Made by a program: the position numbers and the translations under genes
Notes under the pieces: generated by a model
Told to the model about the DNA's origin: nothing
Databases searched by the model: none
The model's input: the letters and a program-made list of their open reading frames with translations, nothing else
From: CAZDKK01 sp964603725
GTDB lineage: Bacteria > Eisenbacteria > RBG-16-71-46 > CAIMUX01 > WJJG01
Length of the DNA: 64,000 nucleotides
Reading direction: 5' to 3'
NCBI GenBank assembly: GCA_964603725.1
Contig: CAZRWW010000021.1
Span: 5,811-69,810 of the forward strand
Part shown: positions 9,159-17,259 of the stretch, piece after piece
Position numbering within the stretch: position 1 is the first letter of the stretch
Layout: each line of letters starts with the position of its first letter

Positions 9159-10658
9159 CTACACCCCCCTCTCGCCGTAGGTCGCGTCGATCACCTGCAT
9201 CTCGCGGGCGACCTGCTCGAGGCCGGCGGCGCGCGCGCCCTTGAGGTAGACCGCGTCGCCCGGGCGCAGGTACTTGCGCAGGAACTGCACCACCTCGCGA
9301 ATCTCGCTGCACCACAGCACCTGCTTTTCGCCGGCCTTCTGGGCCTCGGGCGCGGCGATGCGCGCCTCATCGCCCAGGAACACGCCGGCATCGCAGAAGC
9401 CCGCGGCGGCCCCCACGCGCCGGTGCTGAGCTTCGGTCTCACCGCCCAGCTCGCGCATGCCGCCGAAGACGAACACCTTGCGCCCCCGCACCGGCACCTG
9501 CTCGAAGAATCCGAGGTTGGCCAGGGTCGATTCGGGTGAGGCGTTGTACATGTCGAGCAGCCAGGTGACGCCGCGGCTCACCCGCGGATCCATGCGCCCC
9601 GGCAGCGGCGCGACCCGCGCCAGCCCCGTCACCTCGGCGCACGGGCTGCCCAGGACGCGCGCCACCGCCAGCGCGGCCAGAGCGGCGCGCACGGCCCCCT
9701 CCCCCAGCAGGCGCAGCGCGAGCGGGCTCTCCTCGTCCGCCACCGTCACGCGCGACCCCTGCAGCGTGAGCTCGGCCGCGGTCGCCCGCACGTCGGCGCC
9801 CGCCCCGCGCCCGAAGCGCAGGATTCGGCCCGCCCATCGTTCGCGGGCGGCCGCTTCCAGCTCGGGGTCGTCGTCGGGCAGGATCAGGACGCCGTCGGGC
9901 GCGAGCCCCGCGACGATCTCCAGCTTGGCGGCCAGGATGCCCGGGCGGCCTCCGAAGAGGCCCGCGTGGGCGTGGCCGACGCAGGTCACCACCGCCACGT
10001 CGGGCCGCGCGATGGCCGTGAGCCGGGCGATCTCGCCGGGATGATTGGCCCCCATCTCGACCACCGCGATGCGCGTGCGCGAGCGCACCGCGAGCATCGT
10101 CAGCGGCAGGCCGATCTCGTTGTTGTAGTTGCCCGCGGTGCCGACCACATCGCCGCGCCCGTGCAGGAGCGCCAGGATCAACTCCTTGGTCGTGGTCTTG
10201 CCGCTCGACCCGGTCACCGCGATCACCTTGGGCGCGACCGCCCGGCGCAGCGCGGCCGCCCACTCTTGCATGGCGGTGAGCGGATCATCGACCAGCAAGT
10301 GGATGCCCTGGGCGCGCGCCGCCTTGCGCCGGCTCCACCAGGCGCGGCGCGCGACCACCGCCGCCGCCCCGGCCTCGAGGGCGTCGTTGATGAAGTCGTG
10401 CCCGTCGCGCCGGGCGCCGGGCAGGGCGATGAACACCTCGCCGCCCCGCACCGTGCGGCTGTCGATGGCGACGCCGGCCGCCACCAGCGGCGAGATCAGG
10501 TGCCAGTCCTCGGGCGCGATGCCCGCCACGGTGGCCCGCGTCATCTGGGCGATGGCTCGCAGCGACCAGGGGTGGCCCGGGGAATCGGTCGTGGGCTCGC
10601 GGCCGCCGTCGTCGGCGCTCGGTTCCGGGACGGCGGTGTCGTCGGTATGTTCGTTCAC
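9159..10658 (-). CDS. murF: UDP-MurNAc-tripeptide D-alanyl-D-alanine ligase MurF
   Basis: ATP-dependent ligase that adds D-Ala-D-Ala to complete the UDP-MurNAc pentapeptide. The GTG at 10658 overlaps the murE stop as GTGA and gives 499 residues; the first 45 are an acidic leader not usual in MurF, whose homology starts at WSLRAIAQMT. The open frame continues upstream only as a shadow of murE. The Mur features are DSRTVRGGEVFIAL, P-loop VTGSSGKTTTKEL near residue 150, VVEMGANHPGEI and LDMYNASPEST. A start further in cannot be excluded, but GTGA coupling is the pattern in this cluster. Confidence 0.95.
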   Translation of the reverse strand: MNEHTDDTAVPEPSADDGGREPTTDSPGHPWSLRAIAQMTRATVAGIAPEDWHLISPLVAAGVAIDSRTVRGGEVFIALPGARRDGHDFINDALEAGAAAVVARRAWWSRRKAARAQGIHLLVDDPLTAMQEWAAALRRAVAPKVIAVTGSSGKTTTKELILALLHGRGDVVGTAGNYNNEIGLPLTMLAVRSRTRIAVVEMGANHPGEIARLTAIARPDVAVVTCVGHAHAGLFGGRPGILAAKLEIVAGLAPDGVLILPDDDPELEAAARERWAGRILRFGRGAGADVRATAAELTLQGSRVTVADEESPLALRLLGEGAVRAALAALAVARVLGSPCAEVTGLARVAPLPGRMDPRVSRGVTWLLDMYNASPESTLANLGFFEQVPVRGRKVFVFGGMRELGGETEAQHRRVGAAAGFCDAGVFLGDEARIAAPEAQKAGEKQVLWCSEIREVVQFLRKYLRPGDAVYLKGARAAGLEQVAREMQVIDATYGERGV

Positions 10659-12232
10659 GCTGTAGTCCCCCGTGTGGCTTGGTGCGCCAACAGCTCGCGC
10701 ACCACGCGGCGATCGTCGAAGGCCGCCACGTGATCGCGGAAGATCTGATACTCCTCCGATCCCTTGCCCGCCGCCAGCACCACGTCGCCCGCCCGGGCGA
10801 GGGCGAGCGCCCGCGCCAGTGCCGCCCGCCGGTCGGGGACCGCCTCCCAGGTCGCCGGACCCGCGGCCAGGCCGGCCGCCACCTGCCGGGCGATCTCCTG
10901 CGGATCCTCGGAGCGCGGGTTGTCGGTCGTCAGCACGACGTGGTCGGCCAGGCGCGCCGCCACGCGCCCCATCGGCTCGCGCTTGCTGGCGTCGCGATCG
11001 CCCCCGCACCCGAAGACGAGGATCAGCCGGCCGCGGCCGACTTCGCGCGCCGCGGGCAGCACGCGCTCGAGCGCATCGGCGGTGTGCGCGTAGTCGACGA
11101 TGACCGCGAAGTCCTGGCCGGCAGCGATCGCCTCGAAGCGTCCGGGGATGGATGGGACGGTGGCCAGCGCCCGCAGGATCTGCTCGGGCGCCAGGCCCGC
11201 CGCCCGGCCGATGGCCGCCGCCGCCACCAGGTTGTCGGCGTGGAAGCGGCCGAGCAGCGGCACGCTAACCGTCGTCGCCTCGCCGTCCAGCTCCAGGTCC
11301 AACCGCTGTCCCCCCGGTTCGCTGCGGTGGGCCGCCAGGCGCACCCGCGCCCCGCGCGCGCGCCCGAAGGTCCAGCACTCGCCCGCGCACCGCTCCGCCA
11401 GCTCGCGGCCCAGGGGCTGGTCGAGGTTGATCGCGGCGCGCACGGACCGCCGCTCGAGCGGACCGCCGCGGCTGTCGCGGTCGAAGAGGCGGGCCTTCGC
11501 CGCGAGATAGGCCGCCTGCGTCCCGTGGAAGTCGAGATGGTCCGCGCTGACGTGCAGAAGGGCCACAGCGTGGAACTGCGTGCCGAAGATGCGATCCTGG
11601 GCCAGGGCGTGCGATGACACTTCGGTCACCACGTCCTCGACGCCCTCCTCGCGCAGCCGCGCCAGCGTGGCCTGGAAGTCGGTGGCCTCGGGCGTGGTCG
11701 GACGCCACAGGCGATGCGCCTCGCCGAAGGACCGCCCGTCGGGCGAATCGCCGGCCCAGGCCGCGAGCGCCTCGCCGTCGCCCTTGATGCCGAGCGTGCC
11801 GGCGGCCACGGCGCGCCGGCCGCTTGCCGCCAGCAGGTGGCGCGTCAACCAGGCGGTGCTGGTCTTGCCGTCGGTGCCGGTGAGGCCGAAGACGCGCAGG
11901 TGCGCGGCCGGCTCGCCGTGGAAGAGCGCCGCCACGATGCCCATCACGCGGCGCACGTTGCGCGCGCGCAAGACGACCGCTCCGGAGGCGGGCACCACGG
12001 GATCGCCCTCGACGACGACCGCCACCGCGCCGCGCGCGAGCGCATCGCCCGCGAAGCGCAGGCCGTCCGTGCGCGCCCCGGGGATGGCGAAGAAGAGGTC
12101 GCCGGGGACTACCGCTCGGCTGTCGTGGCGCAGGCCCTGCACGCGGATCTCGGGGATGGCCGCGGGCGGCCACGCCCACAGCGACTCCGGAACCGCGCGG
12201 AGCAGATCACCAAGCGTGACAGATGAGTGCAT
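10655..12232 (-). CDS. murE: UDP-MurNAc-L-Ala-D-Glu--2,6-diaminopimelate ligase MurE
   Basis: ATP-dependent ligase that adds the third stem residue; 525 residues. HDSRAVVPGDLFFAIPG is the N-terminal substrate domain, split as HDSRAV and GDLFFAIPG, and the P-loop GLTGTDGKTSTAW lies near residue 120. The motif TTDNPRSEDP near residue 438 carries DNPR, which in characterised MurE enzymes goes with meso-diaminopimelate, so the wall is probably DAP-type. The ATG at 12232 lies 26 bases inside the end of ftsI. The stop overlaps the murF start. Confidence 0.97.
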   Translation of the reverse strand: MHSSVTLGDLLRAVPESLWAWPPAAIPEIRVQGLRHDSRAVVPGDLFFAIPGARTDGLRFAGDALARGAVAVVVEGDPVVPASGAVVLRARNVRRVMGIVAALFHGEPAAHLRVFGLTGTDGKTSTAWLTRHLLAASGRRAVAAGTLGIKGDGEALAAWAGDSPDGRSFGEAHRLWRPTTPEATDFQATLARLREEGVEDVVTEVSSHALAQDRIFGTQFHAVALLHVSADHLDFHGTQAAYLAAKARLFDRDSRGGPLERRSVRAAINLDQPLGRELAERCAGECWTFGRARGARVRLAAHRSEPGGQRLDLELDGEATTVSVPLLGRFHADNLVAAAAIGRAAGLAPEQILRALATVPSIPGRFEAIAAGQDFAVIVDYAHTADALERVLPAAREVGRGRLILVFGCGGDRDASKREPMGRVAARLADHVVLTTDNPRSEDPQEIARQVAAGLAAGPATWEAVPDRRAALARALALARAGDVVLAAGKGSEEYQIFRDHVAAFDDRRVVRELLAHQATRGTTA

Positions 12233-14348
12233 CCTGCTGGAGCGCCTCCTCGCGCGCTCGCGACGTGTCCGCCGAGGCCCGCGCCATGATGAGAGAGCCG
12301 CGGGCCACCAGCGCGCCCGCCTCCGGCACTTGCGCGACCACCCAGCCGGAGCCGCCCACGCCGGCGCGCAGCCCGGCCTCGTTCAGCAGGCTGACCGCCC
12401 GGCGCAGCGACAGGCCGCGCACTTCGGGGACCTGCACCGTATCATGGGCCAACATGCCCCCCAAGGCGAGATGCACGACGTGACCCGCCGGCACCGCCTG
12501 ATAGGGAGGCGGCGAGACCGCGGCGACCCGGCCCCCGGTGCCCGCCAGCACGGGCACGAGCCCCACGCGGTGCAGCGCCGAGCGGGCCGACTGCGGGGCC
12601 AGACCGCGGACGTCGGGCACCTGGACCAGCAGCGTGTCCTGATCGGCCTCGAGCGCCGGGGTCCACTGGTCCTCCTGGATCAGCCAGACCAGGTCCTTGA
12701 TGATCGCCGCGAAGACGGGCGCGGTGACGGCCGACGCGGTCTCGTTGCCGCGGCAGCGCATCACCACGACACAGGTCACGCGCGGGTCATCGTACGGGGC
12801 GAACCCGGCGAAGCTCAGCACGTGATCGCCCGCGGCGTAGCGGTTCGTGCGCGGGTCGATGACCTGGGCGGTGCCGGTCTTGCCGGCGGTGGGAAACCAG
12901 GGGACTTCCGCGGCGCGCCCGGTGCCCCCCGTGACGACCCCGCGGAGCAGCTCGCGCAGCGTGTAGGCGGTCTCCGGGCTCATCGCCCGCCGCACGCGCC
13001 GCGGGCCGCAGCGCTCCTTGATCCGCCCCTCGGCATCGAGCTCGGCCTTCACCAGGAGCGGGTGCATCAGCACGCCGTCGTTGGCGATGGCCGCGAACGC
13101 CAACGCCAGCTGGAGCCCGGTGCAGGCCACCTCCTGTCCGTAGGCGGCGGTGATCAACGAGCGCTCCGACCAGCGATCGGAGAGCGGATGGGGCAGCGAG
13201 CCCGCCGCCTCGCCACCCAGGTCGACGCCGGTGGCCTGCCCGAACCCGAGGTCCTGCGCCATGCGGTTGAAGCCTTCCCAACCGACCCGTTCGGCGATGC
13301 GCCCGGTGCCGATGTTGGACGACTGGGCCAGCACGTCCGCGGCGGTGAGATGCCCGTAGGGGTGATGGTCACGGATCTTGGCGCTGCCCAGGACCCGCAG
13401 TCCGTTGCCGCAGAAGATCGTATCGGACGGGGAGATGACGCCCGCGTCGAGCGCCGCCGCGAAGGCGACGATCTTGAAGGTGCTGCCGGGCTCGAACTGG
13501 TCGGTGACGCAGGCGGCCTTGAGCAGCTCGCCGGGGGGCATGCCGATGGCCAGCGGGTCGAAGTCGGGCTCCTCGTGCAGCGCCAGGATCTCTCCCGTGC
13601 GCGGGTCGAGCAGGATGACGAAGCCCCACTCGGCACCGCTCCGGACCATGCCGGCGTGCAGATGATGGCGCACGACCTGCTGCATGCGCGCATCGAGCGC
13701 CAGCAGCAGGCCACCCCCGGGCCGCGGGGCCACGAGCTCGCGCGGCGGCGGCGCGTTCTCGACCAGCCCGCCGCCCGTCACGAACTCCAGGATCTGACCC
13801 GGCTCACCGGCCAGGAGCCGGTCACGGCGCCACTCGAGGCCCGAGAGGCCGAGGCCGTCGCAACCCACCACGCCCACCACGTCGGGCGCCACCGCACCCG
13901 CCGGGTAGTAGCGTTTCATCTCGGGCACCGCCAGGATCTCGCTGAAGCCGGCCTGGGCCTCGGCCAGCCGGTGCTCATCCACCCACTCGCGATTGACATA
14001 AGCGAAGCCCAGCCGATCGGAGCGGCGGATCTCGTCGGCCTGCTCGCGCGAGCACAAGGCCGCCTGCTCGAGGACCCGGGCCAGGCCCCGGCGGTCGCTG
14101 TTCGCGGTCAGGTTGAGCGCGACCGAGGGGTTCCGGAGCGTGCAGGCCAGCGTGCGTCCCGCGCGATCGAGAATGACGCCCCGCTGGGCGGGAATCGTGC
14201 GGATCTGGGTCTGCTGGCGCTCGGCCTGCTCGCGCAGCTCGTCGTGCCGGACGAGGGTGACGTATGCGCCGCGGCCGAGCAGCAGCATCCACAGCAAGGC
14301 CGCCGTGCCCAGCAAGAGCGCCAGGCGCACGCGCTGGGTCCGGCTCAT
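12207..14348 (-). CDS. ftsI: septal penicillin-binding protein FtsI/PBP3 with two PASTA domains
   Basis: Class B transpeptidase that crosslinks septal peptidoglycan with FtsW; 713 residues, longer than the 580-600 of E. coli FtsI. One N-terminal membrane helix (about residues 8-28) is followed by the dimerisation domain (RGVILDRAGRTLA). The transpeptidase domain has the active-site STFK near residue 285, SSN near 343 and KTGT near 489. Two C-terminal PASTA units follow (VPDVRGLAPQSA and VPEVRGLSLRRA), at about residues 575-705. PASTA modules on division PBPs are best known from PBP2x and SpoVD. ATG 14348 overlaps the ftsL stop as ATGA. Confidence 0.96.
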   Translation of the reverse strand: MSRTQRVRLALLLGTAALLWMLLLGRGAYVTLVRHDELREQAERQQTQIRTIPAQRGVILDRAGRTLACTLRNPSVALNLTANSDRRGLARVLEQAALCSREQADEIRRSDRLGFAYVNREWVDEHRLAEAQAGFSEILAVPEMKRYYPAGAVAPDVVGVVGCDGLGLSGLEWRRDRLLAGEPGQILEFVTGGGLVENAPPPRELVAPRPGGGLLLALDARMQQVVRHHLHAGMVRSGAEWGFVILLDPRTGEILALHEEPDFDPLAIGMPPGELLKAACVTDQFEPGSTFKIVAFAAALDAGVISPSDTIFCGNGLRVLGSAKIRDHHPYGHLTAADVLAQSSNIGTGRIAERVGWEGFNRMAQDLGFGQATGVDLGGEAAGSLPHPLSDRWSERSLITAAYGQEVACTGLQLALAFAAIANDGVLMHPLLVKAELDAEGRIKERCGPRRVRRAMSPETAYTLRELLRGVVTGGTGRAAEVPWFPTAGKTGTAQVIDPRTNRYAAGDHVLSFAGFAPYDDPRVTCVVVMRCRGNETASAVTAPVFAAIIKDLVWLIQEDQWTPALEADQDTLLVQVPDVRGLAPQSARSALHRVGLVPVLAGTGGRVAAVSPPPYQAVPAGHVVHLALGGMLAHDTVQVPEVRGLSLRRAVSLLNEAGLRAGVGGSGWVVAQVPEAGALVARGSLIMARASADTSRAREEALQQDALICHAW

Positions 14349-14821
14349 CGCGTCCTCCCTCCATCCGACTCCAGGCCGGGCCGCGGCGCCGCGTGCTCGC
14401 CGCCCTCGGACCGCTCGAGCCCATGCGCCTCGGCCTGAGCCGCCGGCGGACCCAGGAACTCGACCAGCCCCGTCACCAGGCGGCCGGCGAGGTCCGCAGC
14501 GGGCTCATCGGCCGCCGCCGGGCCGGTCGCCGCGGCGAGCACCTGCTCGCCGCGGGCCGGCTGCAGGCCACGACCGCGGACGCCGGGGTCGAGGCGGGCG
14601 AAGTCGGTCGCCGCCGCCAGGCCGTGGCGCAACTCCTGCACCCGCCGGCTGAGCAGCTCGATCTGCTCCTGATCGGCCGCCATCTGCTTCTGCAGCTTCT
14701 GGGCGCAGAGATCCTGGTACACGCTGACGAAGAGAATCAGAAGGACGAACGGCACCAGCCACAGGAGCCCGACGGCGCGCCCGCGCGGATGGACGCGCCG
14801 CGGCGGGACGCGGCGCCTCAG
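14345..14821 (-). CDS. ftsL: cell division protein FtsL (probable CTG start)
   Basis: Small bitopic divisome protein that bridges FtsQ and FtsI. A single hydrophobic helix (LLWLVPFVLLILFVSVY) is followed by a coiled coil of heptads (QKLQKQMAADQEQIELLSRR, about residues 45-65), the standard FtsL plan; a long Ala/Gly-rich tail follows. No ATG, GTG or TTG lies between the rsmH stop and the helix. The CTG at 14821 overlaps the rsmH stop as CTGA, mirroring the ATGA/GTGA junctions around it, so I chose it. The alternative is an upstream start near 15031 deep inside rsmH. The identity rests on topology and position. Confidence 0.8.
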   Translation of the reverse strand: MRRRVPPRRVHPRGRAVGLLWLVPFVLLILFVSVYQDLCAQKLQKQMAADQEQIELLSRRVQELRHGLAAATDFARLDPGVRGRGLQPARGEQVLAAATGPAAADEPAADLAGRLVTGLVEFLGPPAAQAEAHGLERSEGGEHAAPRPGLESDGGRTR

Positions 14822-15729
14822 GAACTGGCCGTCGCCGGACCGCGGCGAAAGGCCCTCAGCCGTGCCGAGCGGGCCCGGCGGTTGCGCCGCGCCTCGTCGC
14901 AGGAAGGGCCCAGGGGACGGCGCGTCAGGCTCTCCATGACAAATGACGTGCCGGTAGCTGGGTCGGTGAGCACGGCCCGACGCAGAGCCTTCACCCGCCG
15001 GTCTTCCTGCGATTGATAGGAAAGCACGCACAGCACACCCCCGGTCTTGAGCAAGGTCGGCACGACTCGCAGGGCCTCTTCCAGGTCGGTCAGCTCATGG
15101 TTGACCTCCATGCGCACCGCCGAGAACACGCTCGCCAGCAGCTTGGGCGTCGCCCACCGCCCGAGGGCCGCTCGCAGGCATTGCACGAGGTCGCCCGTTG
15201 TGGCCAGCGTCCGCTCTGCCCGCCGCGCGAGCACCGCGCGCGCCAGCCGGCGCGGGTCGGCCCGCGAGGTCCCCTCGGCGAAGATGCGCGTGAGATCCGC
15301 CAGCGACAGCCGCGCCAGCAGCTCGGCCGCCGACTCCCCGACCGACGGATCGAACCGCATGTCCAGCGGCCCGTCGGCCTGGAAGGTGAAGCCGCGCGCG
15401 GGGTCGTCGAGCGCGTCCGAGCGCAGCCCCAGATCCAGCAGAACCCCGCTCACCCGGCCATGGACGTCGGCCGGCAGCAGGGCCGCCAGATCGCGGAAAT
15501 TGCCATGGATGAGCCTGGCGCGTTCGGCCCGGGAACCCAGTTTCGAGGCCGCGCTCCGCAGGGCCTGCGGATCACGGTCTACACCGAAGAGGAAGCCGCC
15601 GCCGGCCAGCCGATCGATGATCAAGCCGGCGTGCCCGGCCTCCCCCAGAGTGCCATCCACATAGAGGCCGGCCGGGTCCCAGACCAGCAGGTCCAGCACC
15701 TCGGCGGCCATGACCGGTTCGTGCGTCAC
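14818..15729 (-). CDS. rsmH: 16S rRNA (cytosine(1402)-N(4))-methyltransferase RsmH
   Basis: SAM-dependent methyltransferase (MraW) that modifies C1402 in the 16S rRNA decoding centre. The GTG at 15729 (VTHEPVMAAEVLDLL) matches the usual N-terminus and gives 303 residues; a further GTG at 15843 would add 38 unconserved residues. The SAM motif YVDGTLGEAGH, the GVDRDPQAL acidic strand end, LLDLGLRSDALD, GPLDMRFD and LSYQSQEDR are characteristic. One notable change: the family motif usually reads LGVSS where this has LGLRS. It sits after the STAS gene and before ftsL. Confidence 0.95.
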   Translation of the reverse strand: MTHEPVMAAEVLDLLVWDPAGLYVDGTLGEAGHAGLIIDRLAGGGFLFGVDRDPQALRSAASKLGSRAERARLIHGNFRDLAALLPADVHGRVSGVLLDLGLRSDALDDPARGFTFQADGPLDMRFDPSVGESAAELLARLSLADLTRIFAEGTSRADPRRLARAVLARRAERTLATTGDLVQCLRAALGRWATPKLLASVFSAVRMEVNHELTDLEEALRVVPTLLKTGGVLCVLSYQSQEDRRVKALRRAVLTDPATGTSFVMESLTRRPLGPSCDEARRNRRARSARLRAFRRGPATASS

Positions 15730-15877
15730 CCCGGCATGCCCCGGCCGGCGGACGGCGGGAAGCGGGGGGCTCCCGAGAAGGACAACCGGCAGGGAGCTCA
15801 CAGGCCGGCGATCCCAAACCCCCCGCTTCGTCCCGCCACACACCCGCAGGCCAACGGGGCCGCAGTCACGACCCCGG

Positions 15878-16447
15878 TTAGTTCCAACTCATCTCCATGA
15901 ACTCCGCCAAGGCGGCCAGAGGCACCCGGCGCAGCGTCACCGCGCCAAAGGGCAGAGCACGCCGCGCGCGGGGCCGGCGGCCCGGCCGCAAGGCAGGCGC
16001 CGCGGGCGCCGCGGCCCCCAGCGAGCGCATCCAGCGCGCCACCGACTCGGACGCTCGCGCCCGCACGCCGGCACGGGCGTCGGACCTGGCCGGCGGCTCC
16101 GGGCGGAGCCGCGCGGCGCCGCCCTCGACGTGGCGCTCGAGGAACTCGCGGCCCTCAAGGGCCCCGCCGAAATCGACGATCCGGCCCAGGTACGGGCTCA
16201 GGCCCACGACGCGCAGCGACCCCTGACGGCTCTCCACGCAGGGCCCCAGACGCACCAGGTGCGGCACGGCCCGGAAGTCGAGGTGATCGATCGCCGAGAA
16301 GTCCAGGATCACCTGGCTGCCGGGAGGCAGGGCCAGGGCGCCGATGCGCGACGCCAGCCGGTCGAAGTTGGCGCCGGCCCACTGCCCGCGCAGCCGCGCC
16401 CACAGGATGAGCCCCTCGGCCGTGTTCATGGTCTGCAGGTCGATCAC
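15878..16447 (-). CDS. STAS-domain protein inserted between mraZ and rsmH
   Basis: A 189-residue cytoplasmic protein. Residues 1-100 look like a STAS (anti-sigma-factor antagonist) fold: alternating strands and helices with ILDFSAIDHLDFRAVPHL at about residues 47-65, which aligns with the DLSxVxFIDSSGLxxL signature of SpoIIAA-like proteins. The phosphorylatable serine position appears to be Asp-Phe-Arg here, so a phospho-switch is unlikely. The C-terminal half is Arg/Ala/Pro-rich and ends in a possible helix (LAALAEFMEMSWN). ATG 16447 overlaps the mraZ stop as ATGA, so it is co-translated with the dcw cluster. Its function is unknown. Confidence 0.7.
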   Translation of the reverse strand: MIDLQTMNTAEGLILWARLRGQWAGANFDRLASRIGALALPPGSQVILDFSAIDHLDFRAVPHLVRLGPCVESRQGSLRVVGLSPYLGRIVDFGGALEGREFLERHVEGGAARLRPEPPARSDARAGVRARASESVARWMRSLGAAAPAAPALRPGRRPRARRALPFGAVTLRRVPLAALAEFMEMSWN

Positions 16448-16926
16448 GGCTGCCCCCCTCCCGTTCCCAACCGCGTCCCCATGTGGCGCATGATGCGCTG
16501 GTCGTGCTCCGCCGTGTCGGCGATGCGCGGATTGCGGTTCTCGAAGAGCTCCGGGTTCCAGATCTCGATCAGCGTGTAGTTGCCGAAGACGACCGCTTGC
16601 CGGTCCAGGCGCGCCACCTTGGTCTGCTCGTCGGTGAGCGTGATGCGCCCGCTGTTGTCCATGCGGCAGAGATTCCCGTAGCGCGCGAAGGTCGACCGCA
16701 GCTGCACCGCATCGGTGTCGCTCTGGAAGGCCGAACGCAGCACCGGGGGGGTGAGGTCATCCCATCTTGCGTGCGGCACCAGGTAGATGCATCCTCCGAA
16801 GCCGAGGGTGGTGACGAGGTAGGGGGACTCCTCCATGGCGAGCAGTTCGCGGAACTTGGCGGGCAGGGTGAGCCGACGCTTCTCGTCGATCGTGCACACC
16901 GAGCTGCCGAGAAAAGGCAGGCGCAT
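16444..16926 (-). CDS. mraZ: transcriptional regulator MraZ
   Basis: DNA-binding AbrB-like regulator at the head of the dcw operon; 160 residues (usual 145-155). It has two SpoVT/AbrB-type half domains: the first with IDEKRRLTLPAKFRE and the second with the duplicated RITLTDEQTKVA, the double DxxGR/K..P signature being partly retained (MDNSGRITL). I chose the ATG at 16926, preceded by GGGGAG 8 bases upstream, over the TTG three bases earlier. In E. coli MraZ represses its own operon by binding tandem repeats near the promoter, and such repeats occur at 17061-17110. Confidence 0.95.
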   Translation of the reverse strand: MRLPFLGSSVCTIDEKRRLTLPAKFRELLAMEESPYLVTTLGFGGCIYLVPHARWDDLTPPVLRSAFQSDTDAVQLRSTFARYGNLCRMDNSGRITLTDEQTKVARLDRQAVVFGNYTLIEIWNPELFENRNPRIADTAEHDQRIMRHMGTRLGTGGGQP

Positions 16927-17060
16927 CAACTCCGCTCCCCGGGCGCTTCACTCGCCCGCTGCCCACCGCGCGATGCCGTCGTCCGTCCACCGGGCGGGTC
17001 CCGAGGCTCCCTCTCGCTGCCGGGCCCGACCCCGTGCGGCTCCCCCACCGGAACCACTGG

Positions 17061-17110
17061 TTGGCCCCTTTTGGACCCTTATGAACCATTTCGGTCCATT
17101 TTGCCCCACG
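17061..17110 (-). promoter_or_regulatory. probable MraZ operator: five 10-bp tandem repeats
   Basis: Read on the minus strand, five consecutive decamers occur: CGTGGGGCAA, AATGGACCGA, AATGGTTCAT, AAGGGTCCAA, AAGGGGCCAA. The (T/G)GG core recurs at exact 10-base steps (17108, 17098, 17088, 17078, 17068). Known MraZ sites are direct repeats of a TGGG-type core separated by five or six bases, about one helical turn, so this array fits. It begins just downstream of a candidate -10 box and lies about 135-185 bases upstream of mraZ. Confidence 0.7.
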
Positions 17111-17114
17111 CGCC

Positions 17115-17143
17115 AATCTACGTGCGCGGGCCCGCGGATGCAA
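17115..17143 (-). promoter_or_regulatory. candidate dcw (mraZ) promoter
   Basis: TTGCAT, 17 bases, TAGATT on the minus strand. The hexamers are weak matches (3/6 and 4/6), but the spacing and the position directly before the MraZ repeat array support it. The rest of the 333-base gap between mraZ and the upstream glycosyltransferase gene shows no gene. Confidence 0.4.
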
Positions 17144-17259
17144 TGGGAAATTCGGCCGGCAGAATCTACGTCGTAACCAACTGTGATTCTATTGATTACA
17201 GGATAGGCTGGCGGGCTGTCCCGACCGGCTCGCGGGCGGCGGCAGCGCGCCGTCCGTGA

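Noticed and set aside
17061..17110. Tandem repeats before mraZ as a CRISPR or satellite
   Set aside because: The units are 10 bases without spacers and lie in the mraZ control region; an operator array explains them better.
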